Source of the DNA: Euzebyales bacterium
Lineage (GTDB): Bacteria > Actinomycetota > Nitriliruptoria > Euzebyales > Egibacteraceae
DNA: 38,718 bases
Direction of reading: 5' to 3'
Assembly: GCA_013695145.1 (NCBI GenBank)
Contig: JACDBB010000211.1
Location: forward strand, 1-38,718
Made by a program: the position numbers and the translations under genes. The notes under the pieces were generated by a model, which saw nothing but the letters and a program-made list of their open reading frames with translations, did not search any database and was not told where the DNA came from. Shown here piece by piece: positions 1-10,177 of the stretch. How positions within the stretch are numbered: position 1 is the first letter of the stretch; every line of letters starts with the position of its first letter.

Positions 1-958
1 GGTCCAGCTGGTCGCGTGCCTGGAGCGCGGCACCCGAGAGCCGGTCCTCCACGGTCGCGTGGTCCCGGGTCGCCTCCAGCGTCGCCTCGGGCATCGTGTT
101 GACGGTGTCGGGGCCGGCGAGCTCCTCGACGTACAGGACGTCGGACAGCGCCGGGTTCTTCGTCGACGTCGACGCCCACAGGGGCCGCTGGACGCGGGCG
201 CCCTGGTCGGCGAGCTCCGCGAACTCTGGCCCGCCGAAGATCCGCTGGAAGGACCCGTACGCGACCCGCGCGTTGGCGATGCCGGCCGTCGCGAGCTTCG
301 GGCTGTCGTCGCCGAGCACCGCGTCGACCTTGCCGTCCACGCGGCTGACGAAGAACGACGCGACGCTGGCCACAGCGGACAGGTCGCCGCCGGCCTCGGC
401 CCGGCGGCGGAGGCCCTCGAGGTACGCCTGGGCGACAGCGGTGTACCTGGCGACGCTGAACAGGAGCGTCACGTTGACGTTGACGCCCTCGGCCAGCAGG
501 CGGGTGATCGCGGGAACTCCAGGCTCCGTGCCGGGGACTTTCACCATGAGGTTGGGCCGGTCGAGCGTGTTGAACAGGTCCAGCCCCTCCGCCACCGTCT
601 CCTCGGTGTCGAACGCCTTGGCCGGGTCCACCTCGATGGACACGAACCCCTTGGTGCCACCCGAACTCTCGTACAGCGGCAGGAACGCGTCGCAGGCCCC
701 GCGAACGTCAGCGGTGATGAGCTGCCAGAACGCCTCGCGGGGATTCGCGCCGCGCAGCTGGGACAGCTGCTCGGCGTAGGCCGGGTCGTCTCCGAGCGCA
801 CCCTCGAAGATCGTCGGGTTGCTGGTCAGCCCGTCGATCTCGCCCGCGGCGATCAGGCGCCGAAGATAGCCGTCCTGGGTCAGGTAGGACCGACGGATCG
901 AGTCGAGCCAGACGGACTGCCCGAGGTGCTGCAGCTGCTGGAGCGGGTTGGGGGCCAT
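1..958 (-). CDS. tal: Transaldolase, C-terminus cut by window edge
   Basis: Transaldolase of the non-oxidative pentose phosphate pathway; it moves a dihydroxyacetone unit from sedoheptulose-7-phosphate to glyceraldehyde-3-phosphate in the cytoplasm. The protein starts MAPNPLQQLQHLGQSVWLDS, typical of the actinobacterial Tal type. It carries DGLTSNPTIF near residue 42, NVNVTLLFS in the middle, and the Schiff-base lysine in LWASTSTKNP (Lys267). About 319 residues are visible; this type is usually near 370, so roughly 50 residues lie off the left edge. The ATG at 958 is only 5 bases after the tkt stop, so the two genes are surely co-transcribed. I see no frameshift or missing key residue in the visible part. 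Confidence 0.95.
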   Translation of the reverse strand, partial: MAPNPLQQLQHLGQSVWLDSIRRSYLTQDGYLRRLIAAGEIDGLTSNPTIFEGALGDDPAYAEQLSQLRGANPREAFWQLITADVRGACDAFLPLYESSGGTKGFVSIEVDPAKAFDTEETVAEGLDLFNTLDRPNLMVKVPGTEPGVPAITRLLAEGVNVNVTLLFSVARYTAVAQAYLEGLRRRAEAGGDLSAVASVASFFVSRVDGKVDAVLGDDSPKLATAGIANARVAYGSFQRIFGGPEFAELADQGARVQRPLWASTSTKNPALSDVLYVEELAGPDTVNTMPEATLEATRDHATVEDRLSGAALQARDQLD

Positions 959-963
959 GGCGA

Positions 964-2961
964 TCACCTTGCGTCGGGGCCGTCAGCGGCGAGCAGCCCG
1001 TGCGCCGCGGCGGCGATGCCCTCGGGCGTGAAGCCGAACTGGGCGTACAGATCCTTCCACGGCCCCGACGCGCCGTAGCGGTCCAGCGCCACGTGGGCGT
1101 CGGCCCACTGCGACCACCCGAAGCTGGCGGCCGCCTCGACCGACAGGACGGGGACACCGGGAGGAAACAGCGCGGCGCGGGCGTCGATGCCCCTGGCCTG
1201 CAACAGCTCCCAGCAGGGCAGCGACACGACCCTGGCACCCACGCTCTGCCCGGCCAGCTGCGCTGCCGCCTCGACGGCGAGGTGCACCTCGCTGCCGGTG
1301 GCGACCACCACGACGGCCGGGTCCGGCGTGTCGGCGACGACGTAGCCGCCGTCGGCGACCCTGTCGGCGTCGGTGGCGTCCAGCACCGGCACGTCCTGGC
1401 GGGTCAACGACAGCAGGCTCGGCCCGTCTGTCCTGCCCAGTGCGTGTCGCCATGCCCCCACGGTCTCGACGGCGTCGGCGGGGCGCAGGACGTGCAGGTT
1501 GGGGATCGCCCGCAGCGACGCGAGGTGCTCCACGGGCTGGTGGGTCGGACCGTCCTCGCCGAGGCCGATCGAGTCGTGCGTCATCACGTAGATGACCGGC
1601 AGGCCCATCATCGCGGCGAGCCGGATCGTCGGGCGCATGTAGTCGGTGAACACCAGGAACGTGCCGCCGAACGGCCTGACCCCGCCGTGCGCGGCCATGC
1701 CGTTCATGGCGGCACCCATCGCGTGCTCGCGGATCCCGTAGGCGATGTTGCGTCCGCTGAAGTCACCGGGCGCGACCAACCCGCCGTCGGAGATCGCCGT
1801 CGCGTTCGAACCGGCCAGGTCGCCGGAGCCGCCGATCAGCTCGGGCAGGCGCGCCGCGACGGCGTTGATGACCGCCCCCGAGCTCTTGCGGGTCGCCTGT
1901 GCCGTCCCTGGCTCAGGGGCCGGCAGGTCGGAGTCCCACCCGTCGGGCAGACGCCCGGCCAGGACGCGCTCGAGCTCGGCGGCGAGGTCTGGGTGGGCGT
2001 CGGCGTAGGCGGCGAGCCGGCGCTCCCAGTCGGCGCGCAGCTCGGCGCCGCGTTCACGCTGATCGGCGTGCGCGGCCGCCTCGGGTGGCACCGTCATGGG
2101 CTCGTCGTAGGGCCAGCCGTACGCCGCTTTGGTCGCCGCGATCTCCTCGGGGCCCAGTGGCGAGCCGTGCGCCGCGGCGGTGTCCGCCTTGGTCGGGGCT
2201 CCCCAGGCGATGACCGTTGGCACGGTGACCAGCGTCGGGCGGCCGTCGGCGTCGGCGGCGACCTTCATGATCTGGTCGAGTTCGTCGAGGTCGTTGGCGT
2301 CGGCCACGCCCAGCACGCGCCAGCCGTAGGCGGCGTAGCGCGCCGCGACGTCCTCGCCAGAGAAGGAGCGGTCCGTGCGCCCGTCGATCGTGATCTGGTT
2401 GTCGTCGTAGAAGACGACCAGCTTCTCCAGCCCGAGGTGGCCGGCCAGGCTCGACGCCTCGGACGCGACACCCTCCATCATGTCGCCGTCGCTGGCGAAC
2501 ACCCAGGTGCGGTGGTCGATGATCTCGTGCCCGGGCCGGTTGAACCGCTCGGCCATGAGGCGCTCCGCCAGCGCCATGCCCACTGCGTTGCCGAGGCCCT
2601 GTCCGAGCGGGCCGGTGGTCGTCTCGACGCCGGGTGTGTCCACGAAGTTCTCGGGGTGGCCCGGCGTGCGGCCGCCCAGCTGCCGGAAGCGTTTGAGCTC
2701 GGCCAGCGGGAGGTCGTAGCCGGTCAGGTGCAGCAGGCTGTACAGGAGCATCGACGCGTGCCCGCAGGACAGCACGAACCGGTCGCGGTCTGGCCAGGAC
2801 GGGTCCGCGGGGTCGTGCTCCAGGTGGCGGGTCATGAGCGTGTAGCCCAGCGGCGCCAGAGCCATGGGGGTGCCCGGGTGGCCGGAGGCTGCCGCCTCGA
2901 CCGCGTCCATGGCCAGGGTGCGGATGGTGGTGATGGCGAGCTGGTCGCCTCCGTCGCTCAT
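964..2961 (-). CDS. tkt: Transketolase
   Basis: Thiamine-diphosphate enzyme that transfers two-carbon units between sugar phosphates in the pentose phosphate pathway. The 665-residue length is normal. Visible motifs are [15 protein letters not shown] (His28 near the cofactor), the ThDP/Mg segment [10 protein letters not shown] followed by DDNQITIDG, and [19 protein letters not shown] in the pyrimidine-binding half. The frame is open about 258 bases further upstream, but the ATG at 2961 is preceded by AAGGAG about 10 bases away and begins at the expected family N-terminus ([19 protein letters not shown]), so I chose it. A weak -10-like TACCAT lies at 3075-3080 on the minus strand. It is divergent from ctaA and leads the tkt-tal unit, an order common in actinobacteria. 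Confidence 0.96.
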   Translation of the reverse strand: MSDGGDQLAITTIRTLAMDAVEAAASGHPGTPMALAPLGYTLMTRHLEHDPADPSWPDRDRFVLSCGHASMLLYSLLHLTGYDLPLAELKRFRQLGGRTPGHPENFVDTPGVETTTGPLGQGLGNAVGMALAERLMAERFNRPGHEIIDHRTWVFASDGDMMEGVASEASSLAGHLGLEKLVVFYDDNQITIDGRTDRSFSGEDVAARYAAYGWRVLGVADANDLDELDQIMKVAADADGRPTLVTVPTVIAWGAPTKADTAAAHGSPLGPEEIAATKAAYGWPYDEPMTVPPEAAAHADQRERGAELRADWERRLAAYADAHPDLAAELERVLAGRLPDGWDSDLPAPEPGTAQATRKSSGAVINAVAARLPELIGGSGDLAGSNATAISDGGLVAPGDFSGRNIAYGIREHAMGAAMNGMAAHGGVRPFGGTFLVFTDYMRPTIRLAAMMGLPVIYVMTHDSIGLGEDGPTHQPVEHLASLRAIPNLHVLRPADAVETVGAWRHALGRTDGPSLLSLTRQDVPVLDATDADRVADGGYVVADTPDPAVVVVATGSEVHLAVEAAAQLAGQSVGARVVSLPCWELLQARGIDARAALFPPGVPVLSVEAAASFGWSQWADAHVALDRYGASGPWKDLYAQFGFTPEGIAAAAHGLLAADGPDAR

Positions 2962-3144
2962 AGGCGCCGAGCTCCTTCGTGGTGATGGTGTGCACGTCGA
3001 GACCGCGAGGCTTGCGGCGCAAGCGTCGGCCGGGCGGGGGCCGGCCCTGGCTGCCGCGCGGATGGTCGTCGCCCATGGTAGAGGATGGCGCGGCGAGGTC
3101 GTCCGGTAGGGACGCGCGGAGTCGAGCGTCGCGTGGGTGGGCAC

Positions 3145-3150
3145 TACACT
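3145..3150 (+). promoter_or_regulatory. Candidate -10 box for ctaA-ctaB
   Basis: TACACT matches the TAnnnT pattern and sits 51 bases before the chosen ctaA start, within the 240-base divergent tkt/ctaA gap. No convincing -35 hexamer is seen, so this is tentative. The rest of 2962-3201 shows no further structure that I can support. Confidence 0.25.
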
Positions 3151-3201
3151 GGCGGTGCCGCGCCCCACCTGGCGTCGCCGTCCCTTCGAGACAAGGCCAT
3201 T

Positions 3202-4188
3202 GTGGACACGCCCGACCACCGAGACCCTCTGCGCCGCTTCCGGTGGTTGGCCGTTGTCACGTTGGTCGCCTCACTCGCGCTCGTCGCGCTGGGCGGCGCG
3301 GTGCGCGCGACGGACTCGGGGCTGGCGTGCCCCACCTGGCCGGGGTGCTTCTCGGCCGGGGACTTCGTTCCTGCGCTCCAGCTCAACGTCTGGCTGGAGC
3401 ACAGCCATCGGTTGGTGGCGGGCGCCGTCGGCCTGGCGATCGCCGCGCTGCTGGTGTGGGCGATCGCCCGCTTCCGCCATCAGCGGGGGGTGCTGCTGGC
3501 CACCGTCGCCGCCGCGGTGCTCGTCAACGTCCAGGCGGCGCTCGGGGCGCTGGTGGTGCTGCGCCTGCTGCAGGCGGAGCTGGTCACCGCGCATCTCGGG
3601 ATGGCCATGCTGGTCGTGGCCTGCCTGGCCTACCTGGTCGTGTCCGCCGGGCGGGGCCAGGCGCAGCCCGACGCGTCGCGCCGCGATCTGGGGCTGGCGC
3701 GCACGTCGATGCTGGTCACCGGCCTGTGCTTCGTCCAGATCCTCGTCGGCGGGCACGTGACCGGTCTCGCGGCTGGCCTGGCCTACACCGACTTTCCGCT
3801 CATGGGCGGCGCCGTCTTCCCCGAGATCACCAGCGAGCGCGAGGCCTTCCACGCCGCGCACCGCTTCCTGGCCTACGCGCTGGTGCTCGCCGTGGCGTAC
3901 CTGTGCGCCCGGGCGGCGCGCTACCGCCGCGAGCATCCCGCGGCGCCCAGCCGGTCGGTCCGGCTGCCGCTGTGGGCCGCCGGACTGGTGGTGATCCAGG
4001 TCGGCATCGGCGTGGGCAACCTCTACAGCGGCACCTCGTGGCTCACGGTCATCCCGCACCTGGCGGTGGCCAGCTGGATCTGGGTGGTGCTGGTGCTTGG
4101 CACCATGCACGCCTACCGTGACGCCGAGCCCGCAGCCGCCGCTTCGGGGTCTCGGGATGAATCCGACCGTCAGCTGGTGAACCGTTGA
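3202..4188 (+). CDS. ctaA: Heme A synthase (COX15/CtaA family)
   Basis: Membrane enzyme that oxidises the C8 methyl of heme O to give heme A for aa3-type cytochrome oxidase. The protein has about eight hydrophobic helices. It shows the heme-ligand histidines of this family: EHSHR (His67/His69), VTAHLG (His131), HAAHRF (His217/His220) and IPHLAV (His286). A cysteine pair is present in the first external loop (LACPTWPGC). I chose the GTG at 3202, which gives 328 residues with a short cytoplasmic N-terminus; AAGG lies 5 bases upstream. The frame is open back to 3085, but that extension is not family-like. The stop is 2 bases before the ctaB ATG, so both genes form one unit. Confidence 0.93.
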   Translation: MDTPDHRDPLRRFRWLAVVTLVASLALVALGGAVRATDSGLACPTWPGCFSAGDFVPALQLNVWLEHSHRLVAGAVGLAIAALLVWAIARFRHQRGVLLATVAAAVLVNVQAALGALVVLRLLQAELVTAHLGMAMLVVACLAYLVVSAGRGQAQPDASRRDLGLARTSMLVTGLCFVQILVGGHVTGLAAGLAYTDFPLMGGAVFPEITSEREAFHAAHRFLAYALVLAVAYLCARAARYRREHPAAPSRSVRLPLWAAGLVVIQVGIGVGNLYSGTSWLTVIPHLAVASWIWVVLVLGTMHAYRDAEPAAAASGSRDESDRQLVNR

Positions 4189-4190
4189 GT

Positions 4191-5132
<942 letters not shown>

Positions 5133-5145
5133 GGCCGCGGCGGTC

Positions 5146-5892
5146 TCACTCCCAGCGGAAGACGCGCGCGGCGACCCAGGGGGCCGCGAGGGCCCAGGTG
5201 GTCAGCACGGCCAGCGGCATCAGCACCGCTCCCGCGGCGAGCGGCTCGGGGCCGAGCGCCGCGCGCAGCAGCTCCGCCAGCGGGGCGGCCGGCAGCAGCT
5301 GCGCCCCCACCCGCAGCGGCGCCGGCAGCACGTCGAGCGGGAAGATGATGCCGCTGCACAGCAGCAGCACGATGAACAGCCCGTTCGTGATCGCGAGCGT
5401 CGCGAGGGCGGGCAGCCGCCCGGCCAGGGCGAGGCCCAGCCCGCAGCACGCCGCGGTGCCCAGCAGCCAGGCCGTCACGGCCAGCGCCAGGCTGGCCGGC
5501 CCGACGTCCGGCCGCCATCCGAGCATCAGGCCCGCAGCCGTGATCGCGACGGCCTGGAGCGCTTGGACGCCGAGGACCGCCAGCACCTTGGCCGCGACCA
5601 GCTCGGCGCGCCGCAGCGGTGTGGCGCCGAGGCGCTTGAGCACCAGGTAGGAGCGCTCGAAGCCCGTCGAGATGCCCAGCGACACCACTCCGGCCGCCAC
5701 CACGGACAGCGCGAGCACGCCTGGCGCCAGGAACGCCGCGGGCGCCTGGCCGCCGGAGGGCAGCACCCGCACGAGCGAGAAGAACACCAACAGGCCCACG
5801 GGGATGATCATGGTCGCGAGCAGGTTCTCGCCGTTGCGCAGGAGCAGGCGCGCCTCGAAGGCGGTCTGCGCGCGCAGGCGGGCGAGGCTCAC
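5146..5892 (-). CDS. ABC-2 type transporter permease
   Basis: Integral membrane subunit of an ABC exporter. It is 248 residues long with about six hydrophobic segments, including ATMIIPVGLLVFFSLV near the N-terminus and a conserved-looking NGLFIVLLLCSGIIFPLDVL, the ABC-2 signature region before the last helices. I chose the GTG at 5892 because it overlaps the stop of the upstream ATPase gene by four bases (GTGA) and begins directly before the first amphipathic segment; the open frame upstream is arginine- and proline-rich and overlaps the ATPase. The substrate cannot be told from sequence. A similar pair often lies near ctaA/ctaB in actinobacteria, but no role in oxidase biogenesis is shown here. 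Confidence 0.88.
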   Translation of the reverse strand: MSLARLRAQTAFEARLLLRNGENLLATMIIPVGLLVFFSLVRVLPSGGQAPAAFLAPGVLALSVVAAGVVSLGISTGFERSYLVLKRLGATPLRRAELVAAKVLAVLGVQALQAVAITAAGLMLGWRPDVGPASLALAVTAWLLGTAACCGLGLALAGRLPALATLAITNGLFIVLLLCSGIIFPLDVLPAPLRVGAQLLPAAPLAELLRAALGPEPLAAGAVLMPLAVLTTWALAAPWVAARVFRWE

Positions 5893-6851
5893 CCGTCCTC
5901 CACGGTGGACGGGATGTCGCCCCGATCGTGCGGGAGCGGCGGTCTCACGTCGTCGGCGACCAGGCGCAGGTAGGCGGCCTCGAGGCCGCCGCCCGCCGGT
6001 CCGATGCTCGCCAGCGGCACGCGGTGCTCGGCGAACCACGCGGCGACCGGGGCGATCGCCGCGCGGTCGGCGGCGAGCACGAGCCGTCCCGGACCCGCCG
6101 CCTCGACGCGGGCGCCGACCAGGCGCGCGACCTCGTCTGGATCGACGTCGCCCTCGTAGGTGACCTCGATTCGGTCGCCGGCCCCTGCGGCCAGGCGCTC
6201 TGGCCGGTCGATGGCGCGCAGGCGGCCGCGGTGGACGATGGCGACCTCGTCGGCCAGCGCCTCGGCCTCGTCAAGGGCATGGGTGGTCAGCAGCACGGTC
6301 GCCCCTCTGGCGCGCAGCTCGGCCAGGAGCCGCCAGGTGTCCGCGCGCGCGACGGGGTCCATGCCGGCCGTCGGCTCGTCGAGGCAGGCCACCTGTGGTC
6401 GCCCCACCAGCGCCAGCGCCAGGGACAGCCGCTGGCGCTCGCCACCGGACAGGGTCCGGACGCGCGCGTCCGCCGGGGGCCCGACGAGGCCGACGCGCTC
6501 CAGCAGGCGGTCGGGGTCCAGCGGCTCTCGGTAGTAGCGGGCGTACAGGCGCACCAGCTCGCGGGGGCTCGCGGCCGGGTAGGCGCCGCCGCCCTGAAGC
6601 ATCACGCCGAGCAGGGGCAGGACGACATCACGGTCGGCGACCGGGTCCCGCCCGAGGATGCGCACGCGGCCGCCGTCGGGCCTGCGGAACCCCTCCAGGC
6701 ACTCCACGGTGGTGGTCTTGCCGGCGCCGTTCGGGCCCAGCACCGCCAGGCACGCCCCCTCGGGCACCGTGAACGACAGCCCGTCCACGGCCGTCACCGC
6801 GCCGTAGCGCTTGGTGAGGTCGACCACCTCCACGGCGGGGACGAGGGTCAT
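5889..6851 (-). CDS. ABC transporter ATP-binding protein
   Basis: ATPase subunit of the exporter whose permease follows. In order it has Walker A GPNGAGKTT (about residues 39-47), a Q-loop region LGVMLQGGGAYP, the signature LSGGERQRL, Walker B VACLDEPTAGMD and the switch histidine TTH. The C-terminal ~100 residues are a domain typical of CcmA/drug-type ATPases and may contact the permease. The length is 320 residues. The ATG at 6851 has an AGGAG about 11 bases upstream. The gene is divergent from fabF across a 176-base gap. The substrate is unknown. Confidence 0.92.
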   Translation of the reverse strand: MTLVPAVEVVDLTKRYGAVTAVDGLSFTVPEGACLAVLGPNGAGKTTTVECLEGFRRPDGGRVRILGRDPVADRDVVLPLLGVMLQGGGAYPAASPRELVRLYARYYREPLDPDRLLERVGLVGPPADARVRTLSGGERQRLSLALALVGRPQVACLDEPTAGMDPVARADTWRLLAELRARGATVLLTTHALDEAEALADEVAIVHRGRLRAIDRPERLAAGAGDRIEVTYEGDVDPDEVARLVGARVEAAGPGRLVLAADRAAIAPVAAWFAEHRVPLASIGPAGGGLEAAYLRLVADDVRPPLPHDRGDIPSTVEDG

Positions 6852-6988
6852 GCGGGTCCTGCTCCTGGTGGGGTCGGCGGTGGCTGGCAGATCGCGGAGG
6901 ACGGTTCAAAGGCCATCGAATCGTGACGCGGTCGACCATGGGACCGCCGCGACCCGTCCGGGAGGCGGGGTGGCCACGAACTCGAACC

Positions 6989-7016
6989 TTGAACGCTGAC
7001 AGGCGAAGGATAGGAC
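6989..7016 (+). promoter_or_regulatory. Candidate promoter of fabF
   Basis: TTGAAC (6989-6994) and TAGGAC (7011-7016) are separated by 16 bases and end 11 bases before the fabF ATG. The -35 is good and the -10 lacks the final T. The predicted transcript would start a few bases before the ATG, giving a very short leader. This is inferred from sequence alone. Confidence 0.35.
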
Positions 7017-7027
7017 GCATCATCGCG

Positions 7028-8317
7028 ATGCTGAGCAGCCGCCACCGGCCGGACGTGGTGGTGGTTGGCCTGGGTGCCGTGACACCGTACGGGGTCGGCG
7101 TCAGCGCACTCTGGGACGGGCTGGTCGCCGGCCACAGCACCGCGCGGACGATCAGCCGGTTCGACCCCACGGGGTTCGCGGTGCGCTTCGCGTGCGAGGT
7201 CCCAGGCTTCGATCCCCGTTCGCACCTGCCCCGCAAGCTCGTCCGGCAGGTCGACCCATTCGCCCAGTACGCGCTGGTGGCCGCTGAGGAGGCGCTGCGG
7301 GGCGCCGGGCTGGTGGAGGGGCCAGGTGGAGCGCTGCGCCTGCCGCTGGTCGACGGGCTGGACCCGGCCCGTGTCGGGGCGATGATCGCGTCGGGGATCG
7401 GCGCCGTGAACGAGGTGAGCGAGCAGCACGACCGCCTGCGGACCGGCGGCCCAAGCAGGGTGCGTCCGTACCTGTCCATCGCGCTGCCGCTGAACATGGG
7501 CGCCGGCCAGGTGGCGATCCGCCACGGGCTGCAGGGCCCCGCAATGGCCGTGGTGTCGGCGTGCGCGTCGTCCGGTGACGCCATTGGTGTGGCGCTGGAC
7601 TCGATCCGCGCCGGGCGCGCAGACGTCGTCGTCGCAGGGGGTGCGGAGGCGGCGATCACTCAGGTGACCATGGCGGGGTTCGCCGCGGCCGGGGCGCTGA
7701 GCCGGCGCAACGAGGCGCCGGAGCGAGCCAGCAGGCCGTTCGACGTCGCTCGCGACGGCTTCGTCAACGGCGAGGGCGCAGGACTCGTCGTGCTGGAGCG
7801 GGCCGACCACGCGGCGGCACGCGGTGCACGGGTGCTCGCGCGCCTGGTCGGTTATGGCAGCTCCAACGACGCGCACCATGCGACTCAGCCATCTCCCGAG
7901 GGCACGGGGGCGGCGCGCGCGCTGCGGACGGCGCTGGCTGACGGCGACGTGGACCCCGCCGAGGTGGATCACGTCAACGCCCATGGCACCTCCACCCCTG
8001 CCAACGACGCTGCCGAGGCGGCTGCGCTGCGGCGCGTGTTCGGCTCGGCGGCCGACGCGATCGCCGTGACGAGCACCAAGTCGGCGATCGGGCACCTGCT
8101 GGGCGCGGCCGGGGGGGTAGAGGCGGTCGCGACCGTGCTGGCCATGCGCGACGGGATCGTGCCGGCGACGCTGAACCTCGAGCGGCAGGATCCCGCCTGT
8201 GACATCGACGTCGTGCGCGGCGAGCCCCGCAAGATCACCATCCGCGCGGCGCTGTCGAACTCGTTCGGCTTCGGAGGCCACAACGCCGTGCTCGCCTTCC
8301 GCGCGGCGGCCCGATGA
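7028..8317 (+). CDS. fabF: Beta-ketoacyl-ACP synthase II
   Basis: Condensing enzyme that elongates acyl-ACP with malonyl-ACP in fatty acid synthesis. It has the Cys-His-His triad of KAS I/II: Cys179 in VVSACASSGD, His319 in VNAHGTST and His356 in KSAIGHLLGA. The glycine-rich C-terminal SNSFGFGGHNAVL is also present. The length of 429 residues is normal. I chose the ATG at 7028 because the family start is about ten residues before VVVVGLGAVTPYG; the open frame extends to 6923 without similarity. It leads a fabF, fabD, fabG, acyltransferase series. A 241-base gap with two repeats separates it from fabD, so fabD may have its own promoter. Confidence 0.95.
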   Translation: MLSSRHRPDVVVVGLGAVTPYGVGVSALWDGLVAGHSTARTISRFDPTGFAVRFACEVPGFDPRSHLPRKLVRQVDPFAQYALVAAEEALRGAGLVEGPGGALRLPLVDGLDPARVGAMIASGIGAVNEVSEQHDRLRTGGPSRVRPYLSIALPLNMGAGQVAIRHGLQGPAMAVVSACASSGDAIGVALDSIRAGRADVVVAGGAEAAITQVTMAGFAAAGALSRRNEAPERASRPFDVARDGFVNGEGAGLVVLERADHAAARGARVLARLVGYGSSNDAHHATQPSPEGTGAARALRTALADGDVDPAEVDHVNAHGTSTPANDAAEAAALRRVFGSAADAIAVTSTKSAIGHLLGAAGGVEAVATVLAMRDGIVPATLNLERQDPACDIDVVRGEPRKITIRAALSNSFGFGGHNAVLAFRAAAR

Positions 8318-8388
8318 GCCGGCCAGCCCTGCGTCGGCGGGGCGGTAGGGTGAGGGGCCACCACCTGTCGCCCGGATGACCAGCATTC

Positions 8389-8456
8389 GGTGGCCACCGC
8401 CGCGTGATGGCCACAATCGAGATCTCCAGAACCGCGCCGCAGGCTTCGCGATTCAC
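8389..8456 (+). repeat. Dispersed two-hairpin repeat, degenerate copy A1
   Basis: Diverged copy of the element seen best at 26047-26118. The first hairpin has arms GGCCACCGC and GTGATGGCC (two mismatches), then CCACAATCGA, CCAGAACCGC, a GC-rich middle and a terminal ATTCAC. It is followed immediately by copy A2 in the same orientation. The order of blocks (hairpin, ACAA, GAAC, second GC-rich block, ATTCA) matches the other copies. Confidence 0.6.
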
Positions 8457-8469
8457 GGACCAGCGTTCA

Positions 8470-8540
8470 CATGACGGTCGCTGCGCGACCGCCACAACCG
8501 GCATACGGAGAATCGCCCTCGCAAGCTCGGGCGCATTCAC
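8470..8540 (+). repeat. Dispersed two-hairpin repeat, copy A2
   Basis: The first hairpin has perfect 7-base arms CGGTCGC and GCGACCG with loop TGC (8475-8491). The second has arms CGCCC (8514-8518) and GGGCG (8529-8533) around TCGCAAGCTC, the same loop sequence as in the copy at 26047. It ends in CATTCAC. It lies 18 bases before the fabD start and may form part of its 5' leader or act as an attenuator, but no function can be read from sequence. Confidence 0.8.
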
Positions 8541-8558
8541 GGATCTAGAGGTCGACCC

Positions 8559-9446
8559 ATGCCCACCGCGCTCGTCTTCCCCGGCCAGGGGAGCCAGCGA
8601 CCCCAGATGGCCGCGCCATGGCGGGACCACCCCGGGTTCGCCCGCTGGGCCGAGGCCGATGAGGTCCTTGGCAGGGACACCACGCGCCTGGGCCTCGAGG
8701 CCGACGCCGACGAGCTGCGCGCACCGGCCAGCTGCCAGGTCGCCCTGTTCGTGCACGGCGCGGTCGTCCTGGAGGGCTGGCTGGCCGCGGGAGGAGCGGA
8801 GCCCGTCGCCGCGGCCGGGCACTCGCTCGGCGAGTACGACGCGCTCGCCGCCGCCGGTGTGCTGTCGTTCGCCGACGGACTCCGGCTGGTGGACGCGCGT
8901 GCGCGGCACACCCAGGCCGCGGCGGACGCGTCGCCTGGCACGATGGTCGCCTGCCTCGGGTTCGACGTCGACGATGTGCGTGCGGCCGCCGGCGAGTTCG
9001 GTGCGCACATCGCCAACGACAACGCCCCAGGGCAGGTTGTCGTCGCCGGCGCCCGCCGCGCCCTCGCGGCGCTGCGCGATCGCTTGTCCGAGGCCGGCGG
9101 CAAGGTGATCTCGATCGACGTCGGCGCCGCCTACCACAGCCCGCACATGGAATCCGCGGTGCAGCCGTTCGGTGAGGCGCTCGACGCGGCCGGGTTCGCC
9201 GAGGCCGCGGTTCCGGTCGTCGCCAACGTCGACGCGCGCCCCCACACCGCCGCGGCCGAGTGGCCGCACCTGCTGCGGGCGCAGCTGACGGCCCCCGTCC
9301 GGTGGCGGGAGACGGTCGGAACCCTCGCCGGGCTCGGCGTCACGGAGATCGTGGAGCTCGGCGCCTCCGCGGTGCTGACCGGCATGGTCAAGCGCATCGA
9401 CCGCGACCTGGACCGCCGCACCGTCACCAGACCCGAGGAGCTCTAG
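8559..9446 (+). CDS. fabD: Malonyl-CoA:ACP transacylase
   Basis: Loads malonyl groups from CoA onto acyl carrier protein for fatty acid synthesis. The N-terminal FPGQGSQ, nucleophile Ser89 in GHSLGEYDALAAAG and His193 in AYHSPHM are all present. The length (295 residues) is normal. The ATG at 8559 has GAGG 8 bases upstream (8547-8550). The last base of its TAG stop is the first base of the fabG GTG, so the two are translationally coupled. No fabH or acpP gene accompanies it here. Confidence 0.95.
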   Translation: MPTALVFPGQGSQRPQMAAPWRDHPGFARWAEADEVLGRDTTRLGLEADADELRAPASCQVALFVHGAVVLEGWLAAGGAEPVAAAGHSLGEYDALAAAGVLSFADGLRLVDARARHTQAAADASPGTMVACLGFDVDDVRAAAGEFGAHIANDNAPGQVVVAGARRALAALRDRLSEAGGKVISIDVGAAYHSPHMESAVQPFGEALDAAGFAEAAVPVVANVDARPHTAAAEWPHLLRAQLTAPVRWRETVGTLAGLGVTEIVELGASAVLTGMVKRIDRDLDRRTVTRPEEL

Positions 9447-10168
9447 TGCCCCGCACCGCATCCAACTGGGCGCTCGTCACCGGTGCGAGCAAGGGAATCG
9501 GCGCCGCCACGGCGGCCGCGCTGGCCGCGCAGGGGCGGGACGTGCTGGTGCACTACGGCGCCGACGCCGATGGCGCGGCGCGGACGGTCGACGCCTGCGC
9601 AGCCGCGGGGGTGGACGCCCGCGCGGTCGCCGCGGACCTGCGGGAGGACGCGGACCCGCTGCTGGCCGCCATCGACGAGGTCGGTGGCGTCGCTGTGCTG
9701 GTGAACAACGCCGGCGTCGCGGCGGACGGGCTCGCCCTGTCGATGACCGACGCTGCGTTCGCGCTGACCCTGCAGGTGAACCTGACCGCTGCGTTCGCGC
9801 TGTCCCGCGCGGCGCTGCGCGGCATGCTGCGCGCCCGGACGGGACGCATCGTCAACGTCACCAGTGTGGTCGGGTTGCACGGCAACCCGGGCCAGGCCAA
9901 CTACGCCGCCAGCAAGGCGGGGCTGGTCGGCCTCACCAAGGCGCTCGCGCGCGAGGTCGGCAAGCGCGGCATCACAGTCAACGCTGTGGCGCCGGGGTTC
10001 ATCGAGACCGCCATGACCGCCGAGATCGACGCGGGCGCCTTCCAGATCCCGGCTGGCCGGCTCGGCACGCCCGAGGAGGTCGCGGCCGTCATCGGGTTCC
10101 TGTGCGGCGACGCGGCCACCTACGTCAACGGCGCCGTCGTGCAGGTCGACGGCGGCCTCTTCGCCTAG
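9446..10168 (+). CDS. fabG: 3-oxoacyl-ACP reductase
   Basis: NADPH-dependent short-chain dehydrogenase that reduces 3-oxoacyl-ACP. The cofactor motif TGASKGIG is at the N-terminus, NNAG in the middle, and the catalytic set is Ser140 (NVTSVVG), Tyr153 and Lys157 (YAASK). The C-terminal VNGAVVQVDGGLFA is typical of FabG. The GTG at 9446 is chosen because GAGGAG lies 6 bases upstream and it overlaps the fabD stop by one base; 240 residues is the usual size. Its place directly after fabD supports FabG rather than another SDR. Confidence 0.92.
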   Translation: MPRTASNWALVTGASKGIGAATAAALAAQGRDVLVHYGADADGAARTVDACAAAGVDARAVAADLREDADPLLAAIDEVGGVAVLVNNAGVAADGLALSMTDAAFALTLQVNLTAAFALSRAALRGMLRARTGRIVNVTSVVGLHGNPGQANYAASKAGLVGLTKALAREVGKRGITVNAVAPGFIETAMTAEIDAGAFQIPAGRLGTPEEVAAVIGFLCGDAATYVNGAVVQVDGGLFA

Positions 10169-10177
10169 CGCCTCCAA

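Noticed and set aside
3085-3201. N-terminal extension of ctaA to an upstream ATG
   Set aside because: The extra 39 residues are not hydrophobic, are not like other CtaA proteins, and overlap the likely promoter.
8541-8555. GGATCTAGAGGTCGA resembles a cloning-vector polylinker
   Set aside because: It is not an exact polylinker, no vector sequence flanks it, and it forms the native leader and ribosome site of fabD.
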